Position numbers and translations under genes: made by a program | In this document: positions 24,107 through 32,481 of the stretch, piece after piece | Numbering within the stretch: position 1 is the first letter of the stretch | Layout: each line of letters starts with the position of its first letter | The notes under the pieces: generated by a model | Database searches by the model: none | The model's input: only the letters and a program-made list of their open reading frames with translations | What the model was told of the DNA's origin: nothing | Origin: Halobacillus_B sp963739045 | Lineage (GTDB): Bacteria > Bacillota > Bacilli > Bacillales > Halobacillaceae | DNA: 64,000 bases | Direction of reading: 5' to 3' | Assembly: GCA_963739045.1 (NCBI GenBank) | Contig: CAVTYY010000001.1 | Coordinates: 434,001-498,000 of the forward strand

Positions 24107-25204
24107 ATGGCACTAACAGCAGGAATCGTAGGTTTACCGAACGTAGGGAAATCTACGTTATTTAACGCAATTACACAAGCAGGAGCGCTGTCTGCGAACT
24201 ATCCGTTTGCCACAATTGACCCGAACGTAGGGATCGTGGAAGTTCCGGATCGTCGTTTACAGACGCTGACCGAGCTTGTAAACCCGAAGAAAACCGTTCC
24301 TACCGCTTTTGAATTTACAGATATTGCCGGCATTGTAAAAGGTGCCAGTAAAGGGGAAGGACTGGGAAATCAGTTCCTGTCTCATATTCGTCAGGTGGAC
24401 GCGATTTGTCACGTCGTCCGCGCATTTGAAGACGAAAATATTACCCACGTATCCGGCCAGGTCGATCCGATCTCTGATATTGAGACCATTAATTTGGAAT
24501 TAATTTTGGCAGACCTTGAGACCATTTCTAAACGGATGACGCGTGTGGCTAAAATGGCCCGCCAGAAAGATAAAGAAGCTGTGGCTGAACACACGGTGCT
24601 TGAAAAACTTCAGGAAGCTCTGGAAGCTGAAACACCTGCCCGCGCCGTAGATTTTTCAGATGATCAACAGAAGATTGTCAAAGGCCTTCATCTATTGACC
24701 TCCAAGCCCATCCTCTACGTAGCGAACGTAAGCGAAGATGAGATCGGGGAAGGTGACAATGATAAAGTCAAACAAATCCGTGAGTTTGCAGCTACAGAAA
24801 ACGCGGAAGTTATTGTCATCTGTGCGAAGATTGAAGCAGAAATCGCCGAGCTTGAAGGGGAAGAAAAAGCAGAATTCCTTGAAGACCTGGGTATTAAAGA
24901 AGCGGGGTTAGATCAGCTGATTAAAGCGACCTATAACTTGCTTGGCCTGGCGACGTACTTCACAGCAGGCGAACAGGAAGTGCGTGCCTGGACCTTTAAA
25001 GAAGGCATGACTGCTCCTCAGGCAGCAGGAATTATTCATACGGACTTCGAACGTGGATTTATCCGTGCAGAAACCGTATCTTATGAAGATTTAGTCGATG
25101 CTGGAACGATGGGCGCTGCCCGTGACCGTGGACGTGTTCGATTAGAAGGTAAAGATTATCTGGTGAAAGATGGCGATGTTATCCATTTCCGGTTTAACGT
25201 ATAA
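24107..25204 (+). CDS. ychF: YchF, Obg-family ribosome-associated ATPase
   Basis: 365 residues, standard length. P-loop G1 as GLPNVGKSTLFNAIT at residues 8-22, G3 as DIAGIVKGASKGEGLGNQFL, and a C-terminal TGS domain ending in YLVKDGDVIHFRFNV. YchF/OLA1 differs from other Obg proteins by preferring ATP; the usual G4 NKxD is altered to NVSE here (YVANVSEDE), which fits that. It binds ribosomes and takes part in stress responses. SD AAGGAGTG precedes the ATG. Known as YyaF in B. subtilis and upstream of rpsF there too. Confidence 0.96.
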   Translation: MALTAGIVGLPNVGKSTLFNAITQAGALSANYPFATIDPNVGIVEVPDRRLQTLTELVNPKKTVPTAFEFTDIAGIVKGASKGEGLGNQFLSHIRQVDAICHVVRAFEDENITHVSGQVDPISDIETINLELILADLETISKRMTRVAKMARQKDKEAVAEHTVLEKLQEALEAETPARAVDFSDDQQKIVKGLHLLTSKPILYVANVSEDEIGEGDNDKVKQIREFAATENAEVIVICAKIEAEIAELEGEEKAEFLEDLGIKEAGLDQLIKATYNLLGLATYFTAGEQEVRAWTFKEGMTAPQAAGIIHTDFERGFIRAETVSYEDLVDAGTMGAARDRGRVRLEGKDYLVKDGDVIHFRFNV

Positions 25205-25231
25205 GCGACTCCAGGATCCTTCCGTTAAGTA

Positions 25232-25260
25232 TTGAATTTCTTGAACAAGTTTGATATAAT
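25232..25260 (+). promoter_or_regulatory. Promoter of rpsF-ssbA-rpsR
   Basis: TTGAAT, 17-bp spacer, TATAAT: a strong SigA promoter 85 bp before rpsF. Confidence 0.8.
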
Positions 25261-25267
25261 ACTTCAT

Positions 25268-25345
25268 TGTGAGTAATTGAATAGAAATTACTCCTTGCTC
25301 CTTCAGCCAGAAGGAGCCGCTAAGTCCATAAGGAGGTGAAAACGG
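25268..25345 (+). ncRNA. Ribosomal S6:S18 leader (rpsF autoregulatory RNA)
   Basis: Two hairpins: GAGTAATT with AATTACTC, then GCTCCTTC with GAAGGAGC, followed directly by CGCTAAGTCC and the SD AAGGAGGTGA. The GGAGCCGCTAAGTCC block matches my memory of the Firmicute rpsF leader, in which an S18-like binding region lets the S6:S18 complex repress translation. No alignment was run. Confidence 0.65.
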
Positions 25346-25636
25346 ATGAGAAATTATGAAATCATGTACATCATCCGCCCAGACATCGAGGAAGAAGCTA
25401 AAACAGCTGTAGTTGAGCGTTTCAGCACAATTCTGACTGATAACGGAGCGGAGATTGAAAAAGTTAAAGAAGTTGGCAAGCGTCGTCTTGCTTACGAAAT
25501 TAACGACTATCGTGATGGGATCTATGTAACAATCGACTTCAAAGGTACTAGTGAAGCGATTAATGAATTCGACCGTCAAGCGAAGTTCACGGATGATATT
25601 ATCCGCCACATCGCTGTACGCGAAGATGACAAATAA
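25346..25636 (+). CDS. rpsF: Ribosomal protein bS6
   Basis: 96 residues, normal for bS6, a small-subunit protein that binds 16S rRNA with bS18. Seen: MRNYEIMYIIRPDIEEE at the start, KRRLAYEINDYRDGIYV in the middle. SD AAGGAGGTGAAA. First gene of the conserved rpsF-ssbA-rpsR operon, 11 bp before ssbA. Confidence 0.98.
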   Translation: MRNYEIMYIIRPDIEEEAKTAVVERFSTILTDNGAEIEKVKEVGKRRLAYEINDYRDGIYVTIDFKGTSEAINEFDRQAKFTDDIIRHIAVREDDK

Positions 25637-25647
25637 GGAGTGATCTG

Positions 25648-26130
25648 ATGTTAAATCGTGTCGTTTTAGTCGGCAGATTAACGAAGGATCCTGATTTACG
25701 CTATACGCCGAATGGAGTAGCTGTCGCCAACTTTACCATTGCGGTAAACCGTCCATTCTCGAATAATCAGGGTGACCGGGATGCAGATTTTATTAACTGT
25801 GTCGTTTGGAGACGAGCAGCAGAGAACCTGGCTAACTTTATGAGTAAAGGAAGCCTTGTCGGAGTAGACGGACGTTTACAGTCCCGCAGCTTCGATAATC
25901 AGGAAGGCAAGCGTGTATTTGTAACAGAAGTTGTTGCAGACAGCGTTCAATTCCTGGAGTCTAAAGGTGGATCTTCACAAGGTGGAGGAAACCAGGGCTC
26001 AGGGTCTCGCTCAAATCAGAATCAACCATCAGGAAATAACTTCGACTCTAATAACCAGCAGCGCAATGAGGACCCATTCGCAGATAATGGGGAACCTATC
26101 GATATATCAGATGATGATTTACCATTCTAA
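25648..26130 (+). CDS. ssbA: Single-stranded DNA-binding protein SsbA
   Basis: 160 residues. OB fold: MLNRVVLVGRLTKDPDLRYTP at the start, VWRRAAENLANF, and VDGRLQSRSF. A flexible Gly/Gln/Asn-rich linker of about 45 residues precedes the acidic C-terminal tip DISDDDLPF, which docks partners such as PriA and RecO. Essential for replication, repair and recombination. Located between the two ribosomal genes as in all Bacillus. SD AAGGAGTG. Confidence 0.98.
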   Translation: MLNRVVLVGRLTKDPDLRYTPNGVAVANFTIAVNRPFSNNQGDRDADFINCVVWRRAAENLANFMSKGSLVGVDGRLQSRSFDNQEGKRVFVTEVVADSVQFLESKGGSSQGGGNQGSGSRSNQNQPSGNNFDSNNQQRNEDPFADNGEPIDISDDDLPF

Positions 26131-26152
26131 TTAAGTAAGGAGGGAACGCCTC

Positions 26153-26380
26153 ATGGCACGTCGTGGACGCGGTAAACGCAAAAAGGTGTGTTTTTTCACA
26201 GCAAACGGAATTACACACATCGACTTTAAAGATACAGACTTGCTTAAACGTTTCGTTTCCGACCGTGGAAAAATTCTTCCTCGTCGAGTAACTGGAACTT
26301 CTGCTAAGTATCAACGTAAATTGACAAAAGCGATCAAACGCTCTCGTCAAATGGCACTATTGCCTTACACTACTGAATAG
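26153..26380 (+). CDS. rpsR: Ribosomal protein bS18
   Basis: 75 residues, standard for bS18. Seen: a basic N-terminus, KKVCFFTANGITHIDFKD and the C-terminal KRSRQMALLPYT. One Cys only, so it is the zinc-free type as far as I can see. SD AAGGAGGGAACG. Last gene of the operon; terminator follows at once. Confidence 0.98.
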   Translation: MARRGRGKRKKVCFFTANGITHIDFKDTDLLKRFVSDRGKILPRRVTGTSAKYQRKLTKAIKRSRQMALLPYTTE

Positions 26381-26387
26381 TAGACTT

Positions 26388-26426
26388 AAAGCACATTAAG
26401 TTTCCGAACTTAATGTGCTTTTTTTA
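26388..26426 (+). terminator. Terminator of the rpsF operon
   Basis: AAAGCACATTAAG pairs with CTTAATGTGCTTT, followed by T5. Confidence 0.92.
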
Positions 26427-26469
26427 TCGTCTAAATGGTAGATTCATATCCCCAGTTTCATAAATAAAC

Positions 26470-26512
26470 AAAAAGCCTTGTAGTCTGTTTAATGACCACA
26501 AGGCTTTTTTTA
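26470..26512 (-). terminator. Terminator after nsrR
   Basis: AAAAAGCCTTGT pairs with ACAAGGCTTTTT; T tracts on both strands. It lies just past the nsrR stop. Confidence 0.85.
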
Positions 26513-26518
26513 TAAGGT

Positions 26519-26959
26519 TTAAAGACGAATGTCCATCAGTGCGCGTAATTCATCTTTATTGGAGAGCAGGTCGGCAAGCGTGTATTGATCAAGCACCTCT
26601 AAAAATGCTCGCAAGGCATCGTTTAGAATGTGCTTAAGCTTGCAGGCGGGAGTGATGACGCAATAATTGTTGTCTTTATCAAAACATTCTAAGAGCAGAA
26701 AATCATCTTCCATCAGACGCACAACGTGGCCCACATTAATCTGAGCGGCCTGCTTTGCTAATTTGAGGCCACCGCTCCGGCCGCGGATCGTTTCGATCAG
26801 CTCAAATTTATTTAACTGGTGAATAATTTTTCCGAGGTGATTTTCCGAAATATGAAAAACCTCAGAAATTTCTTTTTTACTGGCAAGCTCTCCCTCGGGC
26901 TTGGATGCTGTATAAATTAATACTCTCAGAGCGTAATCCGTGTATTTCTTTAATCGCAT
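26519..26959 (-). CDS. nsrR: NsrR, Rrf2-family nitric-oxide sensing repressor
   Basis: 146 residues. Rrf2 winged helix: MRLKKYTDYALRVLIY, then ISEVFHISENHLGKIIHQL and the wing RGRSGGLKLA. Three cysteines at 92, 100 and 106 (ECFDKDNNYC ... PACK) match those that bind the iron-sulfur cluster in B. subtilis NsrR. NO destroys DNA binding and derepresses targets such as hmp, which lies divergently here. The start is set by GAGGG 7 bp ahead of MRLKKY; an upstream ATG at 27049 lacks support. Confidence 0.93.
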   Translation of the reverse strand: MRLKKYTDYALRVLIYTASKPEGELASKKEISEVFHISENHLGKIIHQLNKFELIETIRGRSGGLKLAKQAAQINVGHVVRLMEDDFLLLECFDKDNNYCVITPACKLKHILNDALRAFLEVLDQYTLADLLSNKDELRALMDIRL

Positions 26960-27092
26960 GGTTCGTCCCTCATTCAACTTTTCCATTATCTTACCACAGA
27001 TCCCCCATCCGTGTCTTTGCCTGCTGACCGACGCCCTATGCAGTGTCATAGAATTGTCACTAAAGGAGTATTTAAAATGCTTCTTTTATGAG

Positions 27093-27120
27093 TATAATAA
27101 AGATGTAAACAAAATACATC
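27093..27120 (+). promoter_or_regulatory. hmp promoter -10 and NsrR operator candidate
   Basis: TATAAT at 27093-27098 is followed by GATGTA-N7-TACATC (27102-27120), an inverted repeat of the type bound by NsrR. It overlaps the likely transcription start, so repressor binding would block hmp. Confidence 0.65.
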
Positions 27121-27141
27121 ATTTAAAGAGGAGTTATTATT

Positions 27142-28365
27142 ATGCTGACTCAAACAAAAAATCCATTAAATGAACGCACGATCGAAATTATTAAATCAAC
27201 CGTACCCGTCCTGAAAATTCATGGGGAAGCTATTACGACTTGTTTCTATCAGAATTTATTTAGAGATCACCCAGAATTAAAGAATCTATTTAATCAAACC
27301 CACCAAAAAGCAGGAAAGCAGCCAAGGGCTCTTGCTAATGCGGTCTATGCGGCAGCTGCTCACATCGACCGGCTTCATGAAATTATGCCGGCGGTGGAAA
27401 AAATTGCGGAGAAGCACCGCAGTCTGCAGGTGCGCAAAGAGCATTATCCTATTGTAGGAGAATATTTGCTGGGAGCAATTAAAGAAGTGTTAGGAGACGC
27501 GGCAACCGATGAGATTCTGCAGGCGTGGGAGGAAGCTTACGGGGTCATTGCTCAAGTCTTTATTCAAGTAGAAGAACAGATGTATGAAGCAGCGAAACAG
27601 CAGGAAGGAGGCTGGGAAGGCTACCGTAACTTTAAGGTGGTCCGTAAACAAATTGAAAGTGAAGAGATTACTTCCTTTTATTTGGAACCTGAGGACGGGT
27701 TGGCGATTGCTGATTTCAAACCCGGGCAGTATATTACGGTAAAGGCAGAGATTCCAGGAGAAGAGTATACGCATGTGAGACAATACAGCTTATCTGATGC
27801 TCCCTTGCAAGAACACTACCGGATTAGTGTAAAACGGGAAGACGGCAATGCTGGAACGGATGCGGGTAAAGTGTCCACCTGGCTTCACCATCACCTCGAG
27901 GAAGGCGATATTCTGCCGCTTACGGCCCCTGCCGGAGATTTTCACTTAGATATGAAATCTGATAAACCGCTGGTTCTGCTTAGCGGAGGAGTAGGCTTAA
28001 CTCCTTTGATGAGCATGATGAAAACCGTCCATGTCCGTCAGCCTCAGCGGCAAGTGTTCTTTATTCATGCTGCCCGCAGCGGAGCGGTGCATGGTTTGAA
28101 AGAGGAAATGCGCCTTCCTGATATCAACACGACGATCGTCTATGAAACTCCTTCTGAGGAGGACCGCACCACACAAGCGTTTGATCGGGAAGGATACATT
28201 GATCTGTCGTATTTAAAAAGTCTTGTTCCCAAGGATGCCGAATTTTATTTCTGTGGACCGACCGGCTTTATGAAAGCTATGTACCAGGCACTTAAAGAAT
28301 GGGAAGTCCCTGATGGCCAGATTCACTATGAATTCTTTGGCCCTGCCGGCAGTTTAGACCATTGA
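27142..28365 (+). CDS. hmp: Flavohaemoglobin Hmp (nitric oxide dioxygenase)
   Basis: 407 residues. Globin domain (1-140) with distal helix around AITTCFYQNLF and the proximal-His motif AEKHRSL; FAD domain with the RQYSLSDAP motif near residue 213; NAD domain with LSGGVGLTPLMSMM and YFCGPTGFMKAM. It converts NO and O2 to nitrate with NADH. SD AAGAGGAGT precedes the ATG. Divergent from nsrR, with an operator between, so it is probably NO-induced. Confidence 0.96.
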   Translation: MLTQTKNPLNERTIEIIKSTVPVLKIHGEAITTCFYQNLFRDHPELKNLFNQTHQKAGKQPRALANAVYAAAAHIDRLHEIMPAVEKIAEKHRSLQVRKEHYPIVGEYLLGAIKEVLGDAATDEILQAWEEAYGVIAQVFIQVEEQMYEAAKQQEGGWEGYRNFKVVRKQIESEEITSFYLEPEDGLAIADFKPGQYITVKAEIPGEEYTHVRQYSLSDAPLQEHYRISVKREDGNAGTDAGKVSTWLHHHLEEGDILPLTAPAGDFHLDMKSDKPLVLLSGGVGLTPLMSMMKTVHVRQPQRQVFFIHAARSGAVHGLKEEMRLPDINTTIVYETPSEEDRTTQAFDREGYIDLSYLKSLVPKDAEFYFCGPTGFMKAMYQALKEWEVPDGQIHYEFFGPAGSLDH

Positions 28366-28522
28366 TCTAAGTAACTATGAAAAGGTGAAGGTGAACGTGA
28401 GAACAAAATGGATCATTGACTACGCAATCTACCTGTGAAGACTCCTGGTGAAACAGCACAAGTCCCAGCTCCCGGAAAGGGAACAGCTAGACGAAGCAGT
28501 CCCTCATTATCTTTTAATCACG

Positions 28523-28560
28523 AAAGCCCGAACCCATTATTCAGGGTTCGGGCTTTTTTT
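28523..28560. terminator. Terminator between hmp and yczE/yyaS-like gene
   Basis: AAAGCCCGAACCC pairs with GGGTTCGGGCTTT, T7 follows. Fourth member of the CCCGAAC hairpin family; bidirectional. The 150 bp between the hmp stop and this hairpin hold no gene that I can support. Confidence 0.88.
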
Positions 28561-28582
28561 GGCTGCCTTTGTTTATCGTGTG

Positions 28583-29221
28583 CTAGGCACTCGTCTTTGA
28601 AGACGATGCTGAACCGGCAATCCGTTTATCAAACCGGTTGACCACTCGCATGAACCATTGAATAATCGTTCCGCTGAAAACCGTGATCAGCAGGGTTCCG
28701 ATGCCGATCGCTCCGCCAAAGAGGAAGGCAGCTATAACTAAGATAATACTAATGACTGCTCTTGAAATAGAGACGTTCCAACCTGTGAGCTTGGTAACCA
28801 CCAGCATCGTGCGGTCAAATGGATTAGGGGCAAAGTCTGCCTGCAGGTTGATCGCAATCCCTAACCCGGCAAAGATCATTCCTAACAGAAGGCAGACCAG
28901 TTGGGAAGCCAGACCCTCAGGATGGATAAAGCTCCCGGTGGTGTACACCCAGAGGTCAATCCCCGCTCCGGTCATGAATGACGTTGCCAGGGCGATAATT
29001 TCCGGAAGTCTTCGATCAGCGATTGAATTAAAGAGAATCATAGTCAGCCCGACGACGATTTCCCAGCTTCCGATCGTTAATCCAAAGGTGCGGTATAATC
29101 CTACGAGCAACGCATCAAATGGAGAAGTGCCAAGGTGCGAGTGAATCGTAAGCGCGATCCCTAAAGTTAAGACCACAACCCCTACGCTGTAATAGAGTGC
29201 CCGTTGATAGAATCTTTTCAT
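28583..29221 (-). CDS. YczE/YyaS-family integral membrane protein
   Basis: About 212 residues with five or six hydrophobic segments, of the YczE/YyaS/YitT-like group. Seen: GVVVLTLGIALTIHSHLGTSPFDALLVG and the second-repeat equivalent GLGIAINLQADFAPNPFDRT, the family's two L-G-x-x-P-F-D motifs. The start ATG follows GGGGGCAGG; the longer ATG upstream adds non-conserved residues. The biochemical role is unknown; YczE has been linked to lipopeptide production in Bacillus, which need not hold here. Confidence 0.8.
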   Translation of the reverse strand: MKRFYQRALYYSVGVVVLTLGIALTIHSHLGTSPFDALLVGLYRTFGLTIGSWEIVVGLTMILFNSIADRRLPEIIALATSFMTGAGIDLWVYTTGSFIHPEGLASQLVCLLLGMIFAGLGIAINLQADFAPNPFDRTMLVVTKLTGWNVSISRAVISIILVIAAFLFGGAIGIGTLLITVFSGTIIQWFMRVVNRFDKRIAGSASSSKTSA

Positions 29222-29354
29222 AAACCTGCCCCCCTTTCCGGTTCTCATCCATACCCGTTTTCGATCCGAACTCTTCTCTATACTTGTCACGTAAACGTAT
29301 CTTATCCATCCCGCTTTTTCAAGAAATATAGGCTTTTATTCCAAAAAAAGCGGA

Positions 29355-29391
29355 TAAAAAAGCGCCTCCCCATAAGAATGGAGAGGCGCTT
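29355..29391 (-). terminator. Terminator of the oppA-like gene
   Basis: AAGCGCCTC pairs with GAGGCGCTT; on the minus strand it is followed by T6. It lies 17 bp past the stop codon. Confidence 0.88.
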
Positions 29392-29407
29392 GAATAAATG
29401 GTGTTAA

Positions 29408-31069
29408 TTATTCTACATGGGCCCATTTAAATTCGAATTCTGGACCGGTAGCGGTAGTAAATACGCCTTTAATACTCGGGCGGAACAGCTGAGCTTTCGC
29501 ATCCTGATACATCGGTGCTACGGCAGCGTCTTCTGTAAGCAGAAGCTGTTCTGCTTCAAGGAAGGTCTGGTAACGTTTTTCAGGATCTTGAGCATATTCG
29601 CCATTGGCTTTCTTAATTAATGAATCATATTCTTCGCTGGAATAGTTCATGTTATTGTTCTGGCCATCTGTCAGGTACATATTCATGTACGTGTTCGGGT
29701 CAACATAGTCAGGACCCCAGGTTGCTGCTTCAATTTCAAATTCAGACTCCTGGTCACGGCGGACACGTTCTTTAAATGGTACCTCGGTCAGTTTAATCGT
29801 TAAACCATCCAGGTTAGATTCCAGCTGGTCTTTGTAATAAGCAAGTACATTTTTAGAAGTACCTGTATCATCACCAAGAAGTTCAATCGTAACGGAATCT
29901 TTTCCTAGCGCTTTCATGGCTTTATCCCAATGCTCTTTGGCTTTATCCTTGTCGTAGCTGACAAGCGGACCTTGCGCATCGCGGAAATCTTTGTCGCTGT
30001 CAGGCATGGAAACAAAGTTTGACGGGATATAGCCTTCCGCAGGCACTGATCCGTCATTTAGAATAACGTTCGTTAAGGATTCACGGTCTATCGCATAAGA
30101 GATCGCTTTACGCGCATCTACATTGGAAAGAACGTCGTTGTCCTGGTTAAATTTAAAGAAATAAAGATAAGGTTTTTCTGCAACGTTAAAGTCTTCGGAA
30201 CCTTTATACTGATCTACAAACTCTGCATTGAGTTCCGTTTGGTCAATCTGGTCGGACTCGTACAAGTTAACGCCGGTGGAAATCTCTTTAATGACTTTCG
30301 CGTTGATCTTGTCCAGTTTCACACTGTCGGCATCCCAGTATTTATCGTTTTTCTCGATGGTCCAGCCTTCGCCATGATTCCATTCCGTCATTTTGAAAGG
30401 ACCATTGGAAATTGTGTTTCCTGCTTCAGTCGCGAATTTATCGCCTTGTTCTTCTACATATTTCTGATTAAGAGGCATGAATGTAATAAATACGGTCATT
30501 GATTTGAAATAGGGAACAGGTTTTTCAAGCTGTACTTTCAACGTATGATCATCTACAGCTTCTACCCCTAATTCTTCAGGATCTTTTTTGCCCTGGCTGA
30601 CTTCAGTCGCGTTTTTAATAACGCCGCCAAGGAAATACGGACCATATTCGGATCCTACATCAGGAGTTACGGCTCTTCTCCAGGAATAGACAAAGTCATT
30701 CGCAGTAACCGGGTCTCCATTGGACCAATTGGCATCGCGCAGTTTAAACGTCCATGTGAGGCCGTCATCACTTACACTGCCTTCTTTAGCCATACCTTCT
30801 TTAAGTTCACTGTTTTCTCCTAAACGGTAAAGACCTTCCGTCGTTTCCCCTGCCCATTGAAAGGCAACAGAGTCGGTAATTAAGGATGGATCCATACTCG
30901 GGATCTCACTTTTCGCTGTGACGGTGATTTCCTGCTTGCTTGAGCTATCTGAATCTGAGCTGCTATCGCTGCCTTCAGAACTTGAATCATTACCTCCGCC
31001 GCTGCACGCTGCCAGCACCAGGGAAAGCATCAAAGTTAGTAAAAGCCATAGTTTTCGGTGTTTTCTCAA
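29408..31069 (-). CDS. Oligopeptide ABC transporter substrate-binding lipoprotein (OppA/DppE type)
   Basis: 553 residues. A type II signal peptide of about 21 residues with lipobox LAAC anchors it to the membrane; then a Ser/Asp-rich linker. SBP_bac_5 domain: PSMDPSLITDSVAFQ, GLTWTFKLRDANWSNGDPVTANDFVYSWRR and DARKAISYAIDRE are family blocks. It is clearly acidic, as expected in a halophile. No opp permease or ATPase genes are adjacent, so it must work with a transporter encoded elsewhere. It has its own terminator. Confidence 0.92.
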   Translation of the reverse strand: MRKHRKLWLLLTLMLSLVLAACSGGGNDSSSEGSDSSSDSDSSSKQEITVTAKSEIPSMDPSLITDSVAFQWAGETTEGLYRLGENSELKEGMAKEGSVSDDGLTWTFKLRDANWSNGDPVTANDFVYSWRRAVTPDVGSEYGPYFLGGVIKNATEVSQGKKDPEELGVEAVDDHTLKVQLEKPVPYFKSMTVFITFMPLNQKYVEEQGDKFATEAGNTISNGPFKMTEWNHGEGWTIEKNDKYWDADSVKLDKINAKVIKEISTGVNLYESDQIDQTELNAEFVDQYKGSEDFNVAEKPYLYFFKFNQDNDVLSNVDARKAISYAIDRESLTNVILNDGSVPAEGYIPSNFVSMPDSDKDFRDAQGPLVSYDKDKAKEHWDKAMKALGKDSVTIELLGDDTGTSKNVLAYYKDQLESNLDGLTIKLTEVPFKERVRRDQESEFEIEAATWGPDYVDPNTYMNMYLTDGQNNNMNYSSEEYDSLIKKANGEYAQDPEKRYQTFLEAEQLLLTEDAAVAPMYQDAKAQLFRPSIKGVFTTATGPEFEFKWAHVE

Positions 31070-31317
31070 AGTAATCCCCCCAAATGATAATTTATAATTT
31101 TCAAAAAATGCCTACTTTTTTAATTATACAGATTATTACGAAACATTACAGTAATTTTACAAGAGAAAAAAAAGAAAAAAAGTCATATGGCAGAATATTC
31201 GAATAAGATTGACAATGAAATAACTTTTGATAGGATTAAGGAATATCATTTCTTTTTCTAACGCATTAAAGGATGAATGATAAGGAAAAGAAACCAGAAT
31301 CAGGAGGGAATAAGCAG

Positions 31318-32481
31318 ATGAAGCGTGAATGGGAATTACTTCATACACCTGGTCCGACTCCAATTCCGCCAAGTGTGGATCGTGCCATGAGCCAGCCAAT
31401 CATTGGACACAGAGGACAAAAGTGTAAAGACTTACTTAAGGAAATTACTCCACGGCTGAAGCCGGTTTTTGGTTCTTCTCAGGATGTGCAATTGATTACG
31501 GGAAGCGGAACCTCGGCACTGGAAGCAGCCGTTGTTAATACGACTTCGCCTGGGGATGAAGTGATTGTAGTTGTCGCCGGCGCGTTTGGAGAGCGTTTCG
31601 CAAAGATTTGTAATACCTATGAATTAACGGTCCATCAAATCGATGTGGAATGGGGAAAAGCTGTGCAGCCAGAAGCGGTGGAAACCGTACTGAAACAGCA
31701 CCCGGATACGAAGGCTGTTTTTGTGACTCATTGTGAAACCTCGACAGGTGTGATGCACCCTGTGGAAGAAGTTGCTCAACGTGTGCACAAGCTGAGTGAA
31801 GCGTTAGTGATTGTAGATGGAGTGTCTTCCATAGGAGGAGCAAAGATCGATATGGAACGGTCTGGAATCGATTTCTTAGTTTCAGGTTCTCAAAAAGCTA
31901 TGATGCTGCCTCCAGGTTTGGCTTTCGCTGCGATTGGCAAACGGGCGTGGGAAGTGATCAATCAAAATGACCGCCCTCGCTTCTACCTCGATTTAAAAAC
32001 GTACCATAAGAAATTACAGGACGGCCAGACTCCGTTTACCCCAGCACTTTCTTTATTATTCGGACTGGAAGAGGTGCTCAATTTAATAGAAGAAGAAGGT
32101 CTGGAACACGTGTATGAACGCCATCAATTAATGAAACGCATGACCCGGGAAGCCTGTAAAGCTCTTCATCTGCCTTTATTTGTGTCCGATGAGGATGCCT
32201 CCTGTACGGTGACGGCCATCAAACCAGAAACATTTGAAGCGGAACAGCTGCGCAAAATTGCCAACGAAGAATTCGGTCTGCTTCTGGCAGGCGGTCAGCA
32301 GCATTTGAAAGGTCAGATTTTTAGAATCGGTCATATGGGCTACAGCCGCCCGGCCAATGTGCTGCAATATATTAGTGTGCTGGAAATCGTTTTAAAAAGG
32401 GTAGGGCATGAATTTGAAGCTGGCGCTGGTACGGCAGCTGCCCAGGAAGTTTACTTAACTGCTGCAAGGGAGCTGGTATAA
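31318..32481 (+). CDS. Class V aminotransferase (serine-pyruvate/alanine-glyoxylate type), probable serine-pathway transaminase
   Basis: 387 residues, PLP fold type I. Seen: PGPTPIPPSV and GHRG near the N-terminus, the phosphate-binding TGSGTSALEAA, the Asp in VDGVSSIGG pairing with the cofactor, and the Schiff-base Lys 193 in SGSQKAMMLPPG. SD CAGGAGGGAA is 7 bp from the ATG at 31318. It is followed immediately by serA with no gap. In several Bacillaceae and archaea such an enzyme next to SerA is thought to make phosphoserine in place of SerC; that role is inference here, and glyoxylate transamination is the alternative. Confidence 0.85.
   Translation: MKREWELLHTPGPTPIPPSVDRAMSQPIIGHRGQKCKDLLKEITPRLKPVFGSSQDVQLITGSGTSALEAAVVNTTSPGDEVIVVVAGAFGERFAKICNTYELTVHQIDVEWGKAVQPEAVETVLKQHPDTKAVFVTHCETSTGVMHPVEEVAQRVHKLSEALVIVDGVSSIGGAKIDMERSGIDFLVSGSQKAMMLPPGLAFAAIGKRAWEVINQNDRPRFYLDLKTYHKKLQDGQTPFTPALSLLFGLEEVLNLIEEEGLEHVYERHQLMKRMTREACKALHLPLFVSDEDASCTVTAIKPETFEAEQLRKIANEEFGLLLAGGQQHLKGQIFRIGHMGYSRPANVLQYISVLEIVLKRVGHEFEAGAGTAAAQEVYLTAARELV

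Noticed and set aside
28435..28641. 68-codon frame after hmp
   Set aside because: No SD, runs through the CCCGAAC terminator and overlaps the opposite gene.
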